A DNA stretch of 64,000 nt from Phoebastria nigripes. Its lineage: Eukaryota; Chordata; Aves; Procellariiformes; Diomedeidae. The notes below the pieces were generated by a model that worked only from the letters and a program-made list of their open reading frames with translations, had not been told where the DNA came from and searched no databases. Position 1 is the first letter of the stretch. Every line of letters begins with the position of its first letter. The stretch is taken from the NCBI GenBank assembly GCA_035582835.1, contig JAYKAV010002553.1, forward strand, positions 992,458 through 1,056,457. The letters are read 5' to 3'. Positions 1 through 13,000 of the stretch are shown here, piece after piece. Position numbers and translations under genes: made by a program.

Positions 1-944
1 ACATTTTCTAGGAGCAAATCCTGTATTCCATTGCAGCAAACCTACTCATCTAGTCTTTGTGCAGAAGATATATGGCATATTTCAACTTGGCTGATTTTAT
101 TCCATCATGTTCAATTTCCCCCTCTAGTTTAATGGAGATAAGGGATGGGGTTTTTTTGCTGTTCCATCCCACCACACATACATTTTCTGTATTAGCACTA
201 GTATAAAACGTCTGTATTCTACTTGAAAGTATTAGAAATCATCAAAGTCAAATATAATTTTGACTTGTTCATGCTTTGAGATCCTCTACTGATAAGCATC
301 TAAAAAGTGATTCTTTTTCTTCAAAAGACATTAACTTTTTTTTTTTTTTAAATAATCTGTGTCTAACCTTTTTACCTGTGAAAATATACTAAAATATGGG
401 AGAGAGGGATTAGTTAAGGAACACTTGCAAACTAGCCCTATCCTGCATAGGTCTGGATGCTGAGCATGACAGCATCACCATAACGCATGCTAGGATGGAC
501 ATCGAAGTAGAGCTCAGCATTATGGAGAATATACGAACTGAAAGCAGCGTACTTTGTTCAAGTGCAAGCAGAAGTCACAGAAAGTCATTCTGCATACACA
601 GCAACCCAGAAAACTAGGATTTGAGAAAACTGAAGATGACTGCTTAAAAAACCCAACCAAACAAAAACCACCACAAACCCTAAATAGTATTTAAATTTAT
701 TAGTATGGCATTTTGGGTATACTGCTCCATCACTTTGTATTCACAGCGAACATCTGCATATTCAGAGCAAAGTATACCAAGCACATTCCTCGCCTGGACA
801 ACCTTGTAGCTACAGGTATAAGCTACCTATCTTTAGCCTTCCAGCAAACAGTATCTCAATGACTTCCAACTACTTGATGATTTCACAAGCATTTTTGTTA
901 CTATGAAGAGGCACATTACTGGAAAAACAAGTAAATTTTCATAC

Positions 945-1060
945 CTGTTTNCCTGAACAAGTGCCCTGTGGAGCTGCTGTCCCAGAATCCTTTGGAGTAT
1001 TGCACAAAGATGTCAATTTATCGAACACTGGTTCTTCCATCTTGAGATGGATAGCAGTTT
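945..1060 (-). CDS. SFR1: SFR1 exon 2 with probable start codon (partial gene)
   Basis: Read on the minus strand, this block has a good acceptor (CTTTTAACAG, 1061-1070) and donor (CAG then GTATG, ending at 945). An ATG at 1040-1038 opens a 32-codon frame that closes exactly at the donor. The peptide begins MEEPVFDKLTSLCNTP and ends SGKQ. This resembles the start of vertebrate SFR1 as I recall it (MESPSDSAVVLPSTP, ending SSRKQ at an exon border). SFR1 pairs with SWI5 and stimulates RAD51 strand exchange in homologous recombination. The head-to-head position with COL17A1 matches human gene order and supports the call. The frame is also open upstream of the ATG (THR-ALA-ILE-HIS-LEU-LYS), so exon 1 could carry an earlier start. 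The ambiguous base at 951 falls in a GGN glycine codon and does not change the protein. Later exons lie beyond the left edge; none was found in 1-944. Confidence 0.72.
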
Positions 1061-3329
1061 CTGTTAAAAGACAGAATGAATTATTTATGGTGCTATTTTC
1101 ACCTGATTATAATGAGCCATGTGGCTGTAGAAATGAGTAAAAAGCTCTAATAAGTTCAAAAAGACATCTGCATAAGTTACACAACTGTTTCATGTGCTAA
1201 GTAGCATCTTGCTTTGTGAATGGCTTTTCTTCAAGAGGATGAATGACACTACTAACTGGTATAAAGTATCTTACTATGAATTTTGTATATTATTTTTCCC
1301 TCACTCAAAGTTCTATGGAATTTTTTTCTTAAAAAGATGAAAAATATTATAAAAAGTCTTACAGGTATTCTCCATTATAATTTTTTTTTTCTATCTGATA
1401 TCCTCTTTCAAGTGTTAAAAAGAGCAAGACAACTTATGAAGCACTCGAACCCATTACATTATGCCTATAAATCCAAGGTCAGATCCTGAAACATCAAACT
1501 CATCAAAAAAAGCTCACTCCAAACAAACTGTATTTTCTTAACCTGAATGACCCTTACTGCTTGTCTAACTCAAAGGAATAATCCTTACTAAGCCAGGTTG
1601 TGAAGAACCAGTCCTTTCATTTAACTGCATCCCAAGTAGTGATAAAAGGATTGTTGGGAGCCACAAGATTTTTATTGTCCACATGTATAAACAATTAATC
1701 TTTTCTATAAAACAAAATAATTGGGTATCCAGGTCTGTGAAAATAATCTGTCTCATTTGATCCTTCTGGGGATGCTGCTTAAAAAAGTAATTACTCACAC
1801 AAGTAGAATTTTAGATTAAAAGCAAGCATCCCCAGATCACTCAGAAAAGCACCTTAATTAAAATGATAAGTCACACGTCTCAGGAGGTACCAACTTCAAA
1901 TTGATTTGGCAATGTTTAACTTAGTTTAGCACTTGTGAACCACCTGCTAATGACCAAAATGCAGCTGGAAAATCATCAGCTACACCTCTGTTTACCTGCA
2001 AATTGCACTTAGGAGTTTCAAAACAGAAGCCTCTTGAAAATAAAATCCTGCAAACAAGTCACTAGGCAACATAAGACTGGCACAAGGGGCTTCCTCTTCA
2101 GAGATGAAACATACCAAAGCTTCAGTATGCCAAAGCCTTACTAACCCAGCAACCCTGGTCTTCCTGGCTCTATACCAAAGGACACAGGTCCTCATTTATC
2201 TTACAAGTCAACATTCCCCCCAGTTGTTCAAAATTCAACATATGGTATTCTATTAAAAAAACCCAGACTTTAGTAAAGAAAGTCTAGTTAATTGGGTATT
2301 TTAGCAATCTGTCAATTAAAGAGGAAACCCACAGTACCCATTAAAAATCCAATTTATCACTATTATTTCTTAATGTAAGCAAGAGCCTAGAAAAAGCTAC
2401 ATCATGCCTATGTATACAGTATGTCACAAATACGTAATAAATCCTGCTAAGCAGCAAAATAAATTCAAGCCTAAGAGCTAGCTTCAACAGACTTGTTCAA
2501 CTCTTTCAAAATAATCCTGTGACTCTCTGCCTTTACATTCTAATGCAGATTATTTGTCTTCAAATGACCATGACTACAACGAATACTTTTTCCAGTGGTT
2601 TACTAATGCTGTTACTGTAACTCTGTTTGGCAGCACATTCACATAGATCTCCTGCACCCTTATATCCTTCCTCAAGATCTCAGCCTAAGAATCCTTTACA
2701 TTTTCAAGCAGTGATGCTATTTATCACACAGAAAAATAATTCTGTCCAGCAAGTAAGGAAAACTTGGGCTAGAAGGGGAAAAGACAATTTTGCACTTCAG
2801 TACTTACTTGATTTTGCACTTTGGGTAAGTCCCTGATGCTACCTACCTCAGTTTTCCTGCTTATAGCTACAGTATGTAACAGCACTCACTCCTTTTACGT
2901 TCTCCTCTCACCAACAAAGGCTCTGTTAACACTCAGTAACAATTTTTCCCTAGCTGCTTTTCCACCCTACAGAGCAGCAGAAAGAAGGCCGGGCAGCTCA
3001 TAAGCAGAGCCACAGATCCAAGGAGCTCTTTCTGCGGTGACGCACCCTGGGCCAAGAGGCACCCCAGAAACGGAGCACAGCAGACACCCGCAGCGCAATC
3101 ACAGTCCGAGCCAGAGGCTGCTCCCACGCCGTGGAGTGAGGGGAGGCCCCTCACGGAGCAACAAGGCCCCCAGCCCTAACGAGGCCTAGCCTGCCCCTAG
3201 GAGCCAGCTGGGCCAGGACCCGGGGTGGACGTCGAGGAAGGAGACAGCCCTGAAGGACCCTCTCCCCTCTATGCCACCGCCACCGCCACCACCACCACTA
3301 AGCCGTGGAGAACAGAACGCACTCCCCTC
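1061..3329 (-). other. SFR1: SFR1 intron 1 (inferred)
   Basis: This stretch lies between the visible SFR1 exon and the CpG-rich promoter, so it is inferred to be the first intron. It is AT-rich and holds no ORF I recognise. A MIR-like fragment lies near 2,815-2,890. I could not place exon 1 or its donor with confidence; TCC then GTGAGG on the minus strand, near 3,149-3,156, is one possible donor. Confidence 0.5.
2815..2890 (+). repeat. MIR-like SINE fragment
   Basis: The order 'tttgggtaagtccct', then 'cctcagttttcctgc', then 'agtatgtaacagcactcact' follows the well-known core of MIR-type SINEs (loss of activity wording: 'gggcaagtcac', 'cctcagtttcc'). It is old and degraded. The call is from pattern memory only. 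Confidence 0.4.
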
Positions 3330-3660
3330 AGACACCAGGGAAAGGAGCCGAACGGGAAGAGCCCTCCCCACGACCGCCGCTGCCCCACCGGCCTCAGCGC
3401 TTCAATCTCCCGCTTCCGGGGGAAAGGGGCGGGGCGCGTGGGGCGTCGGCAGTGCGCCTGCGCGCGCGCGCGGCGTGCTGCCCAGCTGGCGCAGGCTGCG
3501 TTGCGCCTGCGCGCAGTGGAAGGCAGTGTGGGGCTGTAGAGCGGGCGGGCGCGCGAAGCTGTTCCTGNGGTCGGTCGGTCGGTAAATGCGGGGCCGGGCG
3601 CCGCTGCCGCATAGGTGCCAGGCAGAGCAGGGCTTGTGGAGCCCCCCCGGTGCGGGTCAT
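3330..3660. promoter_or_regulatory. CpG island, probable SFR1 promoter
   Basis: This is the only strongly CpG-dense, GC-rich patch in the left half of the window. It contains an ETS-type site (CTTCCGG, 3413-3419, read CCGGAAG on the minus strand), an SP1-type GC box (3426-3435), and two identical NRF1-like palindromes (TGCGCCTGCGCG at 3453-3464 and 3502-3513, each one base from the TGCGCATGCGC type). It has no TATA box. These are features of a housekeeping, often bidirectional promoter. The position fits the SFR1 start on the minus strand; divergent noncoding transcription on the plus strand is possible but not shown. A short GGTC repeat with one ambiguous base lies at about 3,568-3,584. Confidence 0.7.
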
Positions 3661-6600
3661 CCCTGGGAACCTCCTACACACTTCTATTGCAGCTGGGCAT
3701 GCAAGGCCATGCTGTGTCCCTTAGGCCAGCATGGGCCTGCCACCCCATGGCTGGGGTCTTGCCCGAGGCTGGGTGCCATCCCGCTGCAAGTGTCCCCGCG
3801 CCAGGGAGGGGGGCTCCAGCCCCACCTTAGGGCACTCCTCACCATGAGTGGCAGGGCAGGCCCAGGCCCGGCCTTTCAGCACAGCCAAGGGAACCACAAC
3901 TCTCCACTTCAAGCCACCCATCACCTCTACCTCAGGCACTGTCTCCTTACAGAAGGGGAAAAGTTGTACCCGAGGAACGCACCGGGAGAAGTGTGATCTG
4001 AGCCGCGCTGTCTTGGTTGTGAGGGAAGGAGAAAGAAGTGAAAATGAAGAAACTTGACTGGAAAAACAGGCAGGTAGATCGTGACTGTGACAAGGAGCAG
4101 CCCCAGCTGTAGTTGCAGTCATGCAGTTTAGAGCAGGATTAGAGAGTGCCCTGATGCTCAAAGGCGCTGCTGAAGCAAGCATGATTTTTGTATCTTTCTT
4201 GGCAAACTTCCATGCTGCAGACCTGGTTTCCCCATGTGGATTTACGTTTCTCAAAACTCATTTGTACAAAATGTTTTTCCAGTATAACTGTCAGGACTGA
4301 GAAAATGGGCTACGGAAGCCATAACGGCGATAGCTCCCAGCCTACTGCATGTAGATGACGTATCAGTGGTTCCTCCAGCACTGTCCACAACCAAACTGCT
4401 CCATGCTGTGCATTGAGGCCTCACACAGCTGTGCTGAGTGTTGCATATGGAATATACGCACCTGCACGCTCTTGCTAGATCATGCCCTTAATTTGTGTAG
4501 CAGAAATACATTAATTTCCTGCCTGGTTCCTCCTCACAACCACAGATGAGGATGCTCAATTTTCTCTTCGCCTTGTGTAACTCCCATCTGTATTGAGACA
4601 AAACATGCTCTTGCACTGAGAGGTGAGTAAGCACTGAGTGTAGGTGTGATGATATGTTAGCCGTTGCTGTGCTTTTGACCATAAGCGCACATAGATTCAC
4701 TCACTTCAAATAGAATTTCACAGGGATGATGGCAACCTTTTTCTCTCCTACACTAAAAAGTATCTAAGCATTCAAAGCCCATCTAGAACAAATCACTTTG
4801 GGGCCTTTAGATTACTCCTTGTATAGGAATTGACTATCTATGGGTGAAACTGATAAAGAAATAATATTCTCAGTAGCAAATGTGGGAAGTTAGATTATGT
4901 GACTAAATTATATGATCTTGTATAACCATCCAGCGAAAAAACTCATATGCTACCTCAACTGTTGAGGCAGTTTGGAGGCATTTTTTAAACCTGCCCCCCC
5001 CCCTTTTTTTTTTTTTTTTAATACCTGCAGCTAATTTAATGTCATAAATATTTTATTTTTTTAATATGTTAAAAATGGACTCCTGAGTGCAACAGTAGAA
5101 GCGCTAATAGAACTTCTGCTGCAAATTTATCAAGTGGGTCGGATCTCAAATACACTGGAGCTTTGAGATGGCATGTCTCCAAGTTCACAACATACTTCCT
5201 TCTGTCTCAAGGATGGTCCCTGCTTTAAATTACTCATGCTCTGTTGTACAGACATGTTAACAGTTGAGTTGCACAAGAACAACAGAAAGTTTGAGATTTT
5301 AGATCATTTGCCAGCTGAGATTCCAGTAAGATTTTACAGGAACATAACACATGAAAAAGTCATCCTGTGTATTATCATTGCTACTTTATTAGAGCAACGC
5401 CCACGTGCCCCACCCCAAGTGAGAATTACAGTCTGCTTGAGACTGTGAATATAGAAAGACGGTTCCATACNTTGGGTTTATGAGTTTAATGTACTACACA
5501 TAGAGTAGAGAAAAGGAAATATTATCATCAGTATTCACTGATGGGAAATCACTCTAGGAAGAGATCCTGTTTCAGGTTGGTATTAAGTGTTTAGCTGTGT
5601 TTACCACATTCACCTAATGGTTTACTTGGTGTTTACACGTAGTACTGCAAAAACATGACTTGTCCNAGATCTGGCAGGAGGCCCCTGTCAGTGTCATCAG
5701 TCACTATCCAGTGACTATCCAGTACTTTTATTGCTGAAACCCAATAGTGATGGATATTATTTTACCCGCAACTTAATGATGGCAAACAGGAGTCAGACTA
5801 AAACCTTCCTCTGAAAAGGTGCGCATCTGTTTCCCTTCAGGAAAAGAGATTATCCATGTGTTATTGATACTGGCATGTTTATGGCACGCTGTAGAGCGTT
5901 TCTCATACTGTTCAGTTAAGCTCGCAGGTATGTGCACACAGCTAGCAAGTTCATTGCAATACAGTCTTTATTAAGCACTATAATGCTATTGTTTGATTTT
6001 TTTTTTTTTTTTAATTCCTTTTGTGATCAGAATAGTTTGGAGTAAGCAAAATGAAAGAAAAAACTGCACAGGAAATTGTGCACTGGGTAATAAAATTATT
6101 GAGGTCTATTTGCCAAACATTGCTTCCCTTCAGAGAAACTTGTTTCCCCAAAGAACCAGAAGGAAAATGTGCTTCCTGGTTTTATTTTCTGTGGTGTTTC
6201 TGTGATGACATTTTAGTGATTGGATTTTTTTTTTCAGTTTACACCAGTTTGTCTACACAATTGAAAGATATTCTCTGTGTATCGTCTCTTTCATTAATCT
6301 TATATTACCAGAAGAGCACCAGGGCTCACACATCGGCACTGACAGGACAAGAACATGTTATATTCCCCTATGGGCATCATCTGTAGTACCAACGCCAAAG
6401 TGGAGAGTAATAGTAAAGGATACTGACTTTGGGTTTAGAGACTCCAGTTTGACCTTTATGGGTTCTTCTCTTCCAGAGTGCCAGGAGCATCACAAAACTT
6501 CCATTTAACAGCCTACTGGGCACAATGGCCAGGCCTTTTGTCCCTAAACATTGCCAATGAGTAACTGAGATGTTAGTCAATATACTGAGTCTTAAGGCAC

Positions 6601-9425
6601 ATACACATTACCACATTCTCTCATTTTTCTGAAATCTGTTGATCTTGTTTAAAGCCAAATGATGTATCCTGACGCATGAAGTACACTCTGCACTGTCTGC
6701 ATATTGTCTCTTGCCTGAGGCAGGAGGGTGGAGTGTTTTTATGTGCCTAACCACTAACTGCTGCAGAAATTTTTAAAATCCTACCCACTTCAGCATGGGC
6801 CTAGGGCTGTGTTTTTGCTGGCTGCAACTCACTCCTCGGAAAAATGTTCTGACTTGCTTATAGCCGTGTAAATATATCTAGGGAAGGGCTTTATAGACCA
6901 GATTCCTGGAATAAAACCAGTTTGCTACAACAAAACCTGTCCTTGGGAGATAGATTCTGCTCTCATAATGGTGCAAATGCCCAGTAATTACAGTGAAGTC
7001 ACTAGAATGGTATCAGCATGAAGCTAAAGCAAAAGTTAAATTTTGTTGCCTTTTCTGCTTTACATCTGGGGCTTGCTTTGACTATCCCTTATTTTTTACT
7101 TCAATTTTCAAGGTACCTGTCTTAAAAAGAAAAACTGACATAATATATTGTAGCTGAGAGGCACTTCAATTTGCCATTACAAAAGATAATGTAATAGCCA
7201 GCTGAGATGGGCTTCCTAGTTCTCACTGTTGCATGTGTGAATAACCAAGTGGGTGAGGCACAGTGCTAATAAAAGGGAATGGCATAAGACTGTCTCTTAT
7301 TTTTGTGTCTGCTTGTGGGATTTTCTCTGACATAGTCATGCCAAAAATTACAGTTTGAAGTCTTTACGAGACTGTACCAGACCAAGGAAACAATAAACAG
7401 ACCTTCAGTGTTCTTGTCTTTGCTGGAGAACTGATTGATCATTATTTCAAGAAAATTCAAGCCTTTTAAATCTAAGCCCTTGCCCAAACTAGTCCCTGGT
7501 ACAGCTTTTGTCATCTGTGATGGTCTGAGCATATTTTTGTGTTAAACGTATTTAGATTGTAGTGGAGCTTGAAGAGGCGTTTCATTTTCTCACATACTTA
7601 ATACAAAAGTTCATTTCACGCTGTGTGCATGTAACTCTTAGGTTGCTCGCATTTATCCATGCTACTGAAATTGGTGAAGCTGAAAAAGTGGACATGGTTT
7701 ATTTGCTAGTGCAGACGAGCTAGTTTGAGGGCAGTTACCCATAGTCTGTAGGCCTTGGGTGGACCCAGTGGATTAAACTGGGGTACCAAACAAGTCATCC
7801 AGTGAGCAGGTAAGCACAGATGGAAATGCACACCTTACCTTCTTCCTGGGCTCCTGGGGGTTTCACTTTTCCTCTGAGTGTAGACATGAGTGAGTAGTGT
7901 CCATCATCACTTCAGCAGCATCACTGGTTATTGTTTCATTTTAGAACAAGTAACCATTCTACCGAGCATACCTCCTTCCCTACCGAACTGCAGCATCAGC
8001 AAGCAGGGTTTAAAAATACACTTCCTCCCTGTTATTAAGAAACAAATTAGGTNATTTATCTGACGCTAGAGAAAACCTTATAAAGTAAAAATTTAGAGGT
8101 CTTTTCCTAAGGATGAAATACAAATATGGTGTTCATGGGAGTTTTCCATCTCTGGGTACTGCTGACAATAAAGTCACGTCTAGAGGGCTGAGATTTCAAT
8201 GTGGCAATGTTGTCAGGCACTGACCACGCTTATATTACAAACCAGGCTTGCAAGTTAATACACTCAGGTGAGAGCTGGCTTAAAGCGCTCTCCTGTTTTC
8301 CAGGTCATACAGTTAGTATCTTACATAATGTTTTAAGTGTGCATAATTGTTGTGATATGGGGGATATGTCTGTGTATTATTCGTGCAAAAAAGATCACAT
8401 GTCTAAGGAGAGCTGCCTCAGGATTGTGAGGCAGGCAATTCACCAAGAATTGTGAACAGATATGAAACTCTCATTTTTTAATATGAAGGTTGAAGCAAAT
8501 TCTTTAAAAGTCAAAAGACTTAAGGTGCTCACAGCCAATGGGAACTCAATAAATACTTGCTTATCACCCCTCCTCTCAAAATACTTTTAGCTATAGGGAA
8601 GGCAACAAGAGTGTCTTCTGTGCCATTTCCTTTAGCAAGTAAAACATGCAGTGAAGCTTTTTGAATTCTCCTAGTTTCTTGAGTAAAATATGCTGTTTAT
8701 GCCAGTTATGGCTCATTTCAAAATGGATATTTCAGTGTTTGTGAACTGTATAGCTTTTGTTCCAATTATTTCCAAAGTGATTTCAGTGCAAATTTTCTAT
8801 TCACGTTCATATCAGAAATAACTGTATTTTGAGTCCCTTTCTCTACATAGGCATACAGAAGGAGCTTTACTGATGAGTGTGTAATATTTTCTTACAACCT
8901 CAATGGGTTGAAGTGATTATTCTTACCATTATTTTTACCGTGGTCGTGTTGCCTTACTGCAGAAGGGCAGCTTAGCCCTTGTGACATTTGAAGTAATTGA
9001 GAAAGTTCCTACTGAACTGAAGGGAAGCAGAACTATGCTATCCTGATGGAAGTTAGTAGAAGTGTGGCATATGGAGTGAGCTAATGGTATGATTTCATGT
9101 GGTGCTGAGATACTGGAGTTGCAGCTGACTGCATTAGCATAAGTGTTTCACACTGTGTTTAATGTGTGAGAAGGCAACCAGTCTCTCTCTCAACACATTA
9201 AGGAAACTGTATTTTGGGTGAAGAACATTTGTCTTAAATGGAGTCCAGGAATGCTGAACTGATGCCAAGGGAAGAAGGAAAATTCTTTGGTGAACCAGGT
9301 TAGCAAGTGCTACCCACTTTAACTGGGGACGTTTTCCCATTAGTAGCCCACGTAGCTTTGAGGTGGTGTCCTGGCATCAGTGACCTCCATCACACATATC
9401 GATAGTCACTGAACAAGCTCTCTTC
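3661..9425. other. Intergenic region between the SFR1 promoter and the first LTR
   Basis: No exon with matching splice sites and recognisable protein was seen. A 177-codon minus-strand frame at 3,721-4,254 sits in GC-rich sequence beside the CpG island and looks like chance openness. Homopolymer T tracts occur near 4,996-5,021 and 5,997-6,013. No tRNA, CRISPR or clear microRNA hairpin was noticed. Confidence 0.6.
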
Positions 9426-10033
9426 GTCATTGTGCTGGTTTTGGTTAGGATAGAGTTAATTTTCTTCATAGAAGCTAGTATGGGGCTATGTTTTGGATTT
9501 GTGCTGAAAACAGTGTTGATAATATACACTGATGTTTTCGTTATTGCTGAGCAGTGCTTACACAGAGTCAAGGCCTTTTCTGCTTCTCACCCCACCCCAC
9601 CAGCGAGCAGGATGGGGGTGCACAAGAAGCTGGGAGGGGACACAGCTGGGACAGCTGACTCCAACTGACCAAAGGGATATTCCATACCATATGACGTCAT
9701 GCTCAGCATATAAAGCTGGGGGAAGAAGAAGGAAGGGGGGGACGTTTGGAGCGATGGCATTTTGTCTTCCCAAGTAACCGTTACGCATGATGGAGCCCAG
9801 CTTTCCTGGAGATGGATGCACACCTGCCTGCCGATGGGAAGTAGTGAATGAATTCCTTGTTTTGCTTTGCTTGCGTGCACGGCTTTTGCTTTCCCTATTA
9901 AACTGTCTTTATCTCAACCCACGAGTTTTCTCACTTTTGCCCTTCTGATTCTCTCCCCCATCCCACTGGGGGGGAGTGACTGAACGGCTGTGTGGTGCTT
10001 AGCTGCCGGCTGGGGTTAAACCATGACAGTCAT
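9426..10033 (+). mobile_element. Solo LTR of an avian ERVL-like endogenous retrovirus, with target duplication
   Basis: The LTR proper is 9,431-10,028 (598 bp). It begins TGTGCTGG and ends CATGACA, and is flanked by perfect 5-bp direct repeats GTCAT (9,426-9,430 and 10,029-10,033). A 5-bp duplication is typical of ERVL-class insertions. Internal LTR signals are in order: a perfect CRE palindrome TGACGTCA (9,692-9,699), a TATA box TATAAA (9,709-9,714), and a polyadenylation signal ATTAAA (9,897-9,902). No retroviral coding region is present on either side, so recombination between two LTRs probably removed it. A second copy, opposite in orientation, lies at 46,502-47,075. The sequence resembles the TguLTR5 group known to me from bird genomes; the family name is from memory. 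Confidence 0.9.
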
Positions 10034-13000
10034 CAACCTCTTTGATGACAGTCATGCCATACCATTTCAAGTAACACTCCTGCAACTGGAAATCTCCCAG
10101 TACATTCACAGCTGAAAGAAGAGTTATTCTGTTCTTGATGTTTTAAAGTTTAGTACATTTTTCCTTTGAGTTAATTACAAGTGTTTTATGGGTAACATAT
10201 GCTAGAATAAGCTATTTCATCATTGTTAAATGCTTGGTGGTAACTCAACACATGGGTATGCATTGACAAGTTTTCTCTTGAAAGACTCCACAGGAGTTAG
10301 ATCAGCAGATAGATCACCCTGGAATTTTAGCTAGCATATACCCTGCCTCTTCTTGAGTCTGTGAAACTGGGCATGACTAACCTTAAAACCGTCCGCATTG
10401 ATGTCTGGATAGGAATTCCTATGTGGGATTCATTTGTCTAAGATCAACAGTGCACGTATGGGTGCACCCTACTTAATCATGTGTCATACATGGGTACAAA
10501 GAGTAATCAAGAATATCGTCATCTACTCCATGCAGTTTATTTTGTTTGGTGACATCTTTCTTTTCCATTTCAGTGAGGAATTCTGGGCCAAAATTTTTTT
10601 CCTTAAAACAGGATTCTCACTTTCTAAAATCAAGCCTAGAAGCTGTTAAACTACCTCTGGTCTAACACTTCCTTGTCCTAAGCTTTGCTCTCAAACCTAG
10701 AGAGACATGCTTTCTCACAAATATCGCTATAATGCAGGAACTATTACTACTTTGCATTACCGGTTAGTGTACCTAGCTGTAACTGCTGATTTTCTAAAGA
10801 TGGGTTTTAAAAAAAAAAAAAAAAGAGGACAATAGGCAGAGGTTGGAAATGGCAAAGAGGAGGATTTCTTCTCCAGACAGCATGTTTGTGCTGGTACCTG
10901 TTACTGGAAGGTCTTGGTGTTTTGCTGTGGCCTTCTCAAGGAGTTTCAGGTTCCACTTAGAAAAAATAAATAGCTCTCCTCACTGATCTGCAGCTTCTCA
11001 GTTACACCATGGGTACATCTTGCAGGTGAGAAGTACAAATATGTCTCCAAAGCCAACACTGGTGACATGCTGAAAGTTGATGCTGGCCTGCAACATCAGA
11101 GTCACTGCATAGCACTTCTGGGAAAACTGCAAATGAAGATGCTGCCGTTTCTGCTCAGTGCTACAGGCAATGTCCCTCAGTTCTGCCAGTCTCATTATTC
11201 CAGATGTAGTATGGATTTTTAACGGTCAAGCCTGCAGTCTAATTTTGACACCAGACAACCAACCTGAGGTACAGCTCTCTGGAGAGTCCACCAGGCAGTG
11301 GAGAAGTTGAGAGGACCTCAAGAAGCTAAAGAATTCATACATTTTCCTTTTATCCTGAACCTGAGTCCACCAAAGATACATGGCCATGCATATTGCCAAA
11401 TTTCAGAAGCAGGCCAGAGTGTTGAAGTCATTCTGTGATGCCCTCTTAAGACTTGGGTGTGTCACCAGGAGTGTAGGAGCAATATCATTGAGGAAGAACA
11501 AAATAGAAAGGATGTGGCTCATGTACATCATTTCATCATGTGGCTCATTTAATCTTACACAGAAATATTTACTTTTGCTTTTCTAAGTAAACCTATGTGC
11601 AAGAACTATCCTTACAGATACAATGGAGAAATTGCAATGACTTATCATCCAAAATGTGGAGGATCAAACCCCACACCCTGAAGTCACCGTGATAAACTCT
11701 ATTGCTGCTATTAATTATTGCTATACTTATTTTTGAAACAGCAAAACCACATGGGCCTATTTAATCTTTAGCTTAGCTGATTTCATGGGACTTGATGATT
11801 TTATATCAACAACTAATTTAATTTAATTAATTTGCAAGAATTTCTTTCATCTGCATAATTTGGGTAGAAGAAAGGTAGGAAAAGTGGGATAAGATTAAAT
11901 GCTCCTCAAGTGCTTTCTTTGTGGGAAGCAGCTAAGTGGCAGATGCAGCCTTCTTCAGTGTTTTGGCCTATTAAAGCCATTACTAGAATGAATGCAACTG
12001 CAGTCTAAGATTCCCTTTACATTTATGCCCCACAGATGCAGACATGTTTGAACTGATGCTGTAAGTGGTTAAACTGTGACTTAATGTTCATCATCTCAGG
12101 CGGAGGAATCCCAAGAGGTGGTCACCAAATCAGGAAGCTCTTTCATGAAGAGATGGGTATGTGTTCAAATCAGAGCCTCTTTAGAGTATATTCCACAAAT
12201 GAATGTTGATCGTGTTTTCCCACTGATGTTTTAAAAATGCAGATCCTAGGTAAAGTATTAAAAAATGCATTGAAGGCACACTCTTAGCATATTCTTTCTA
12301 ATTCTTTAAAATACTGTTCACAGTTGTCCCTAACAGTTCCTGAATACTTGACACAGAAATATTCTGTGAATATTTCACATGCGCACAAGTACATAACAAA
12401 CAATTCTCTTGTACTTGTTCATATGCTCATTTATTGCTAAGTTGTTTATGTGTTGGGAGCTGTACATCCTGATTTTTTATTGTACACTTACTTGTATTGC
12501 TTCTAGATGCTGGTCTTTTTTCACTAGTTTGTTGTTGTTCAGTTGTGCAGACACTGTGCATTTGTTTTAGGAAAAGCTGAGGGATTCCACTGACACTCCA
12601 AATAGGTACAGTAAAGTAAACAAAACAGAAATAGGAGCCTGTAATTCTAATAGACCCTTTAACACCAACCCAACCATAGTTCACTGCCCTCTCTCCTGTG
12701 AGCTGATTGCTCTTGACTCTGGCAATTGCTTAGTCTCTGTTTCCATTCCATCTTCTTCCCACTCGGTCTCTGTCTTCCTAAGTTTTTATTATAATATTTT
12801 ATGTGCATGTATTGGCTTGTTGATTTCTTTATGTTTTGCTTGATTGCATACGCTTGGTGTGCATTAGCTACCACAGATGCTATTCTGTCTGCCACATTTT
12901 GTGTACTCAAATGGAGGGGATCGAACCTCTTTATTGATGAGGATGGGGAGATATGTGTGTATCAGTGTCTCAGTAAGCATTAGGTATTGGACATGGCTGT

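Noticed and set aside
3225..3724. Several overlapping open frames on both strands in the CpG island.
   Set aside because: GC-rich DNA has few stop codons; the products are low-complexity Pro/Arg/Gly strings with no recognisable domain.
3721..4254. A 177-codon minus-strand frame next to the CpG island.
   Set aside because: No similarity to any family I know, GC-rich context, and no splice connection to the SFR1 exon.
10808..10824. A poly-A tract as the tail of a processed pseudogene.
   Set aside because: No coding-like sequence precedes it and no flanking duplication was seen.
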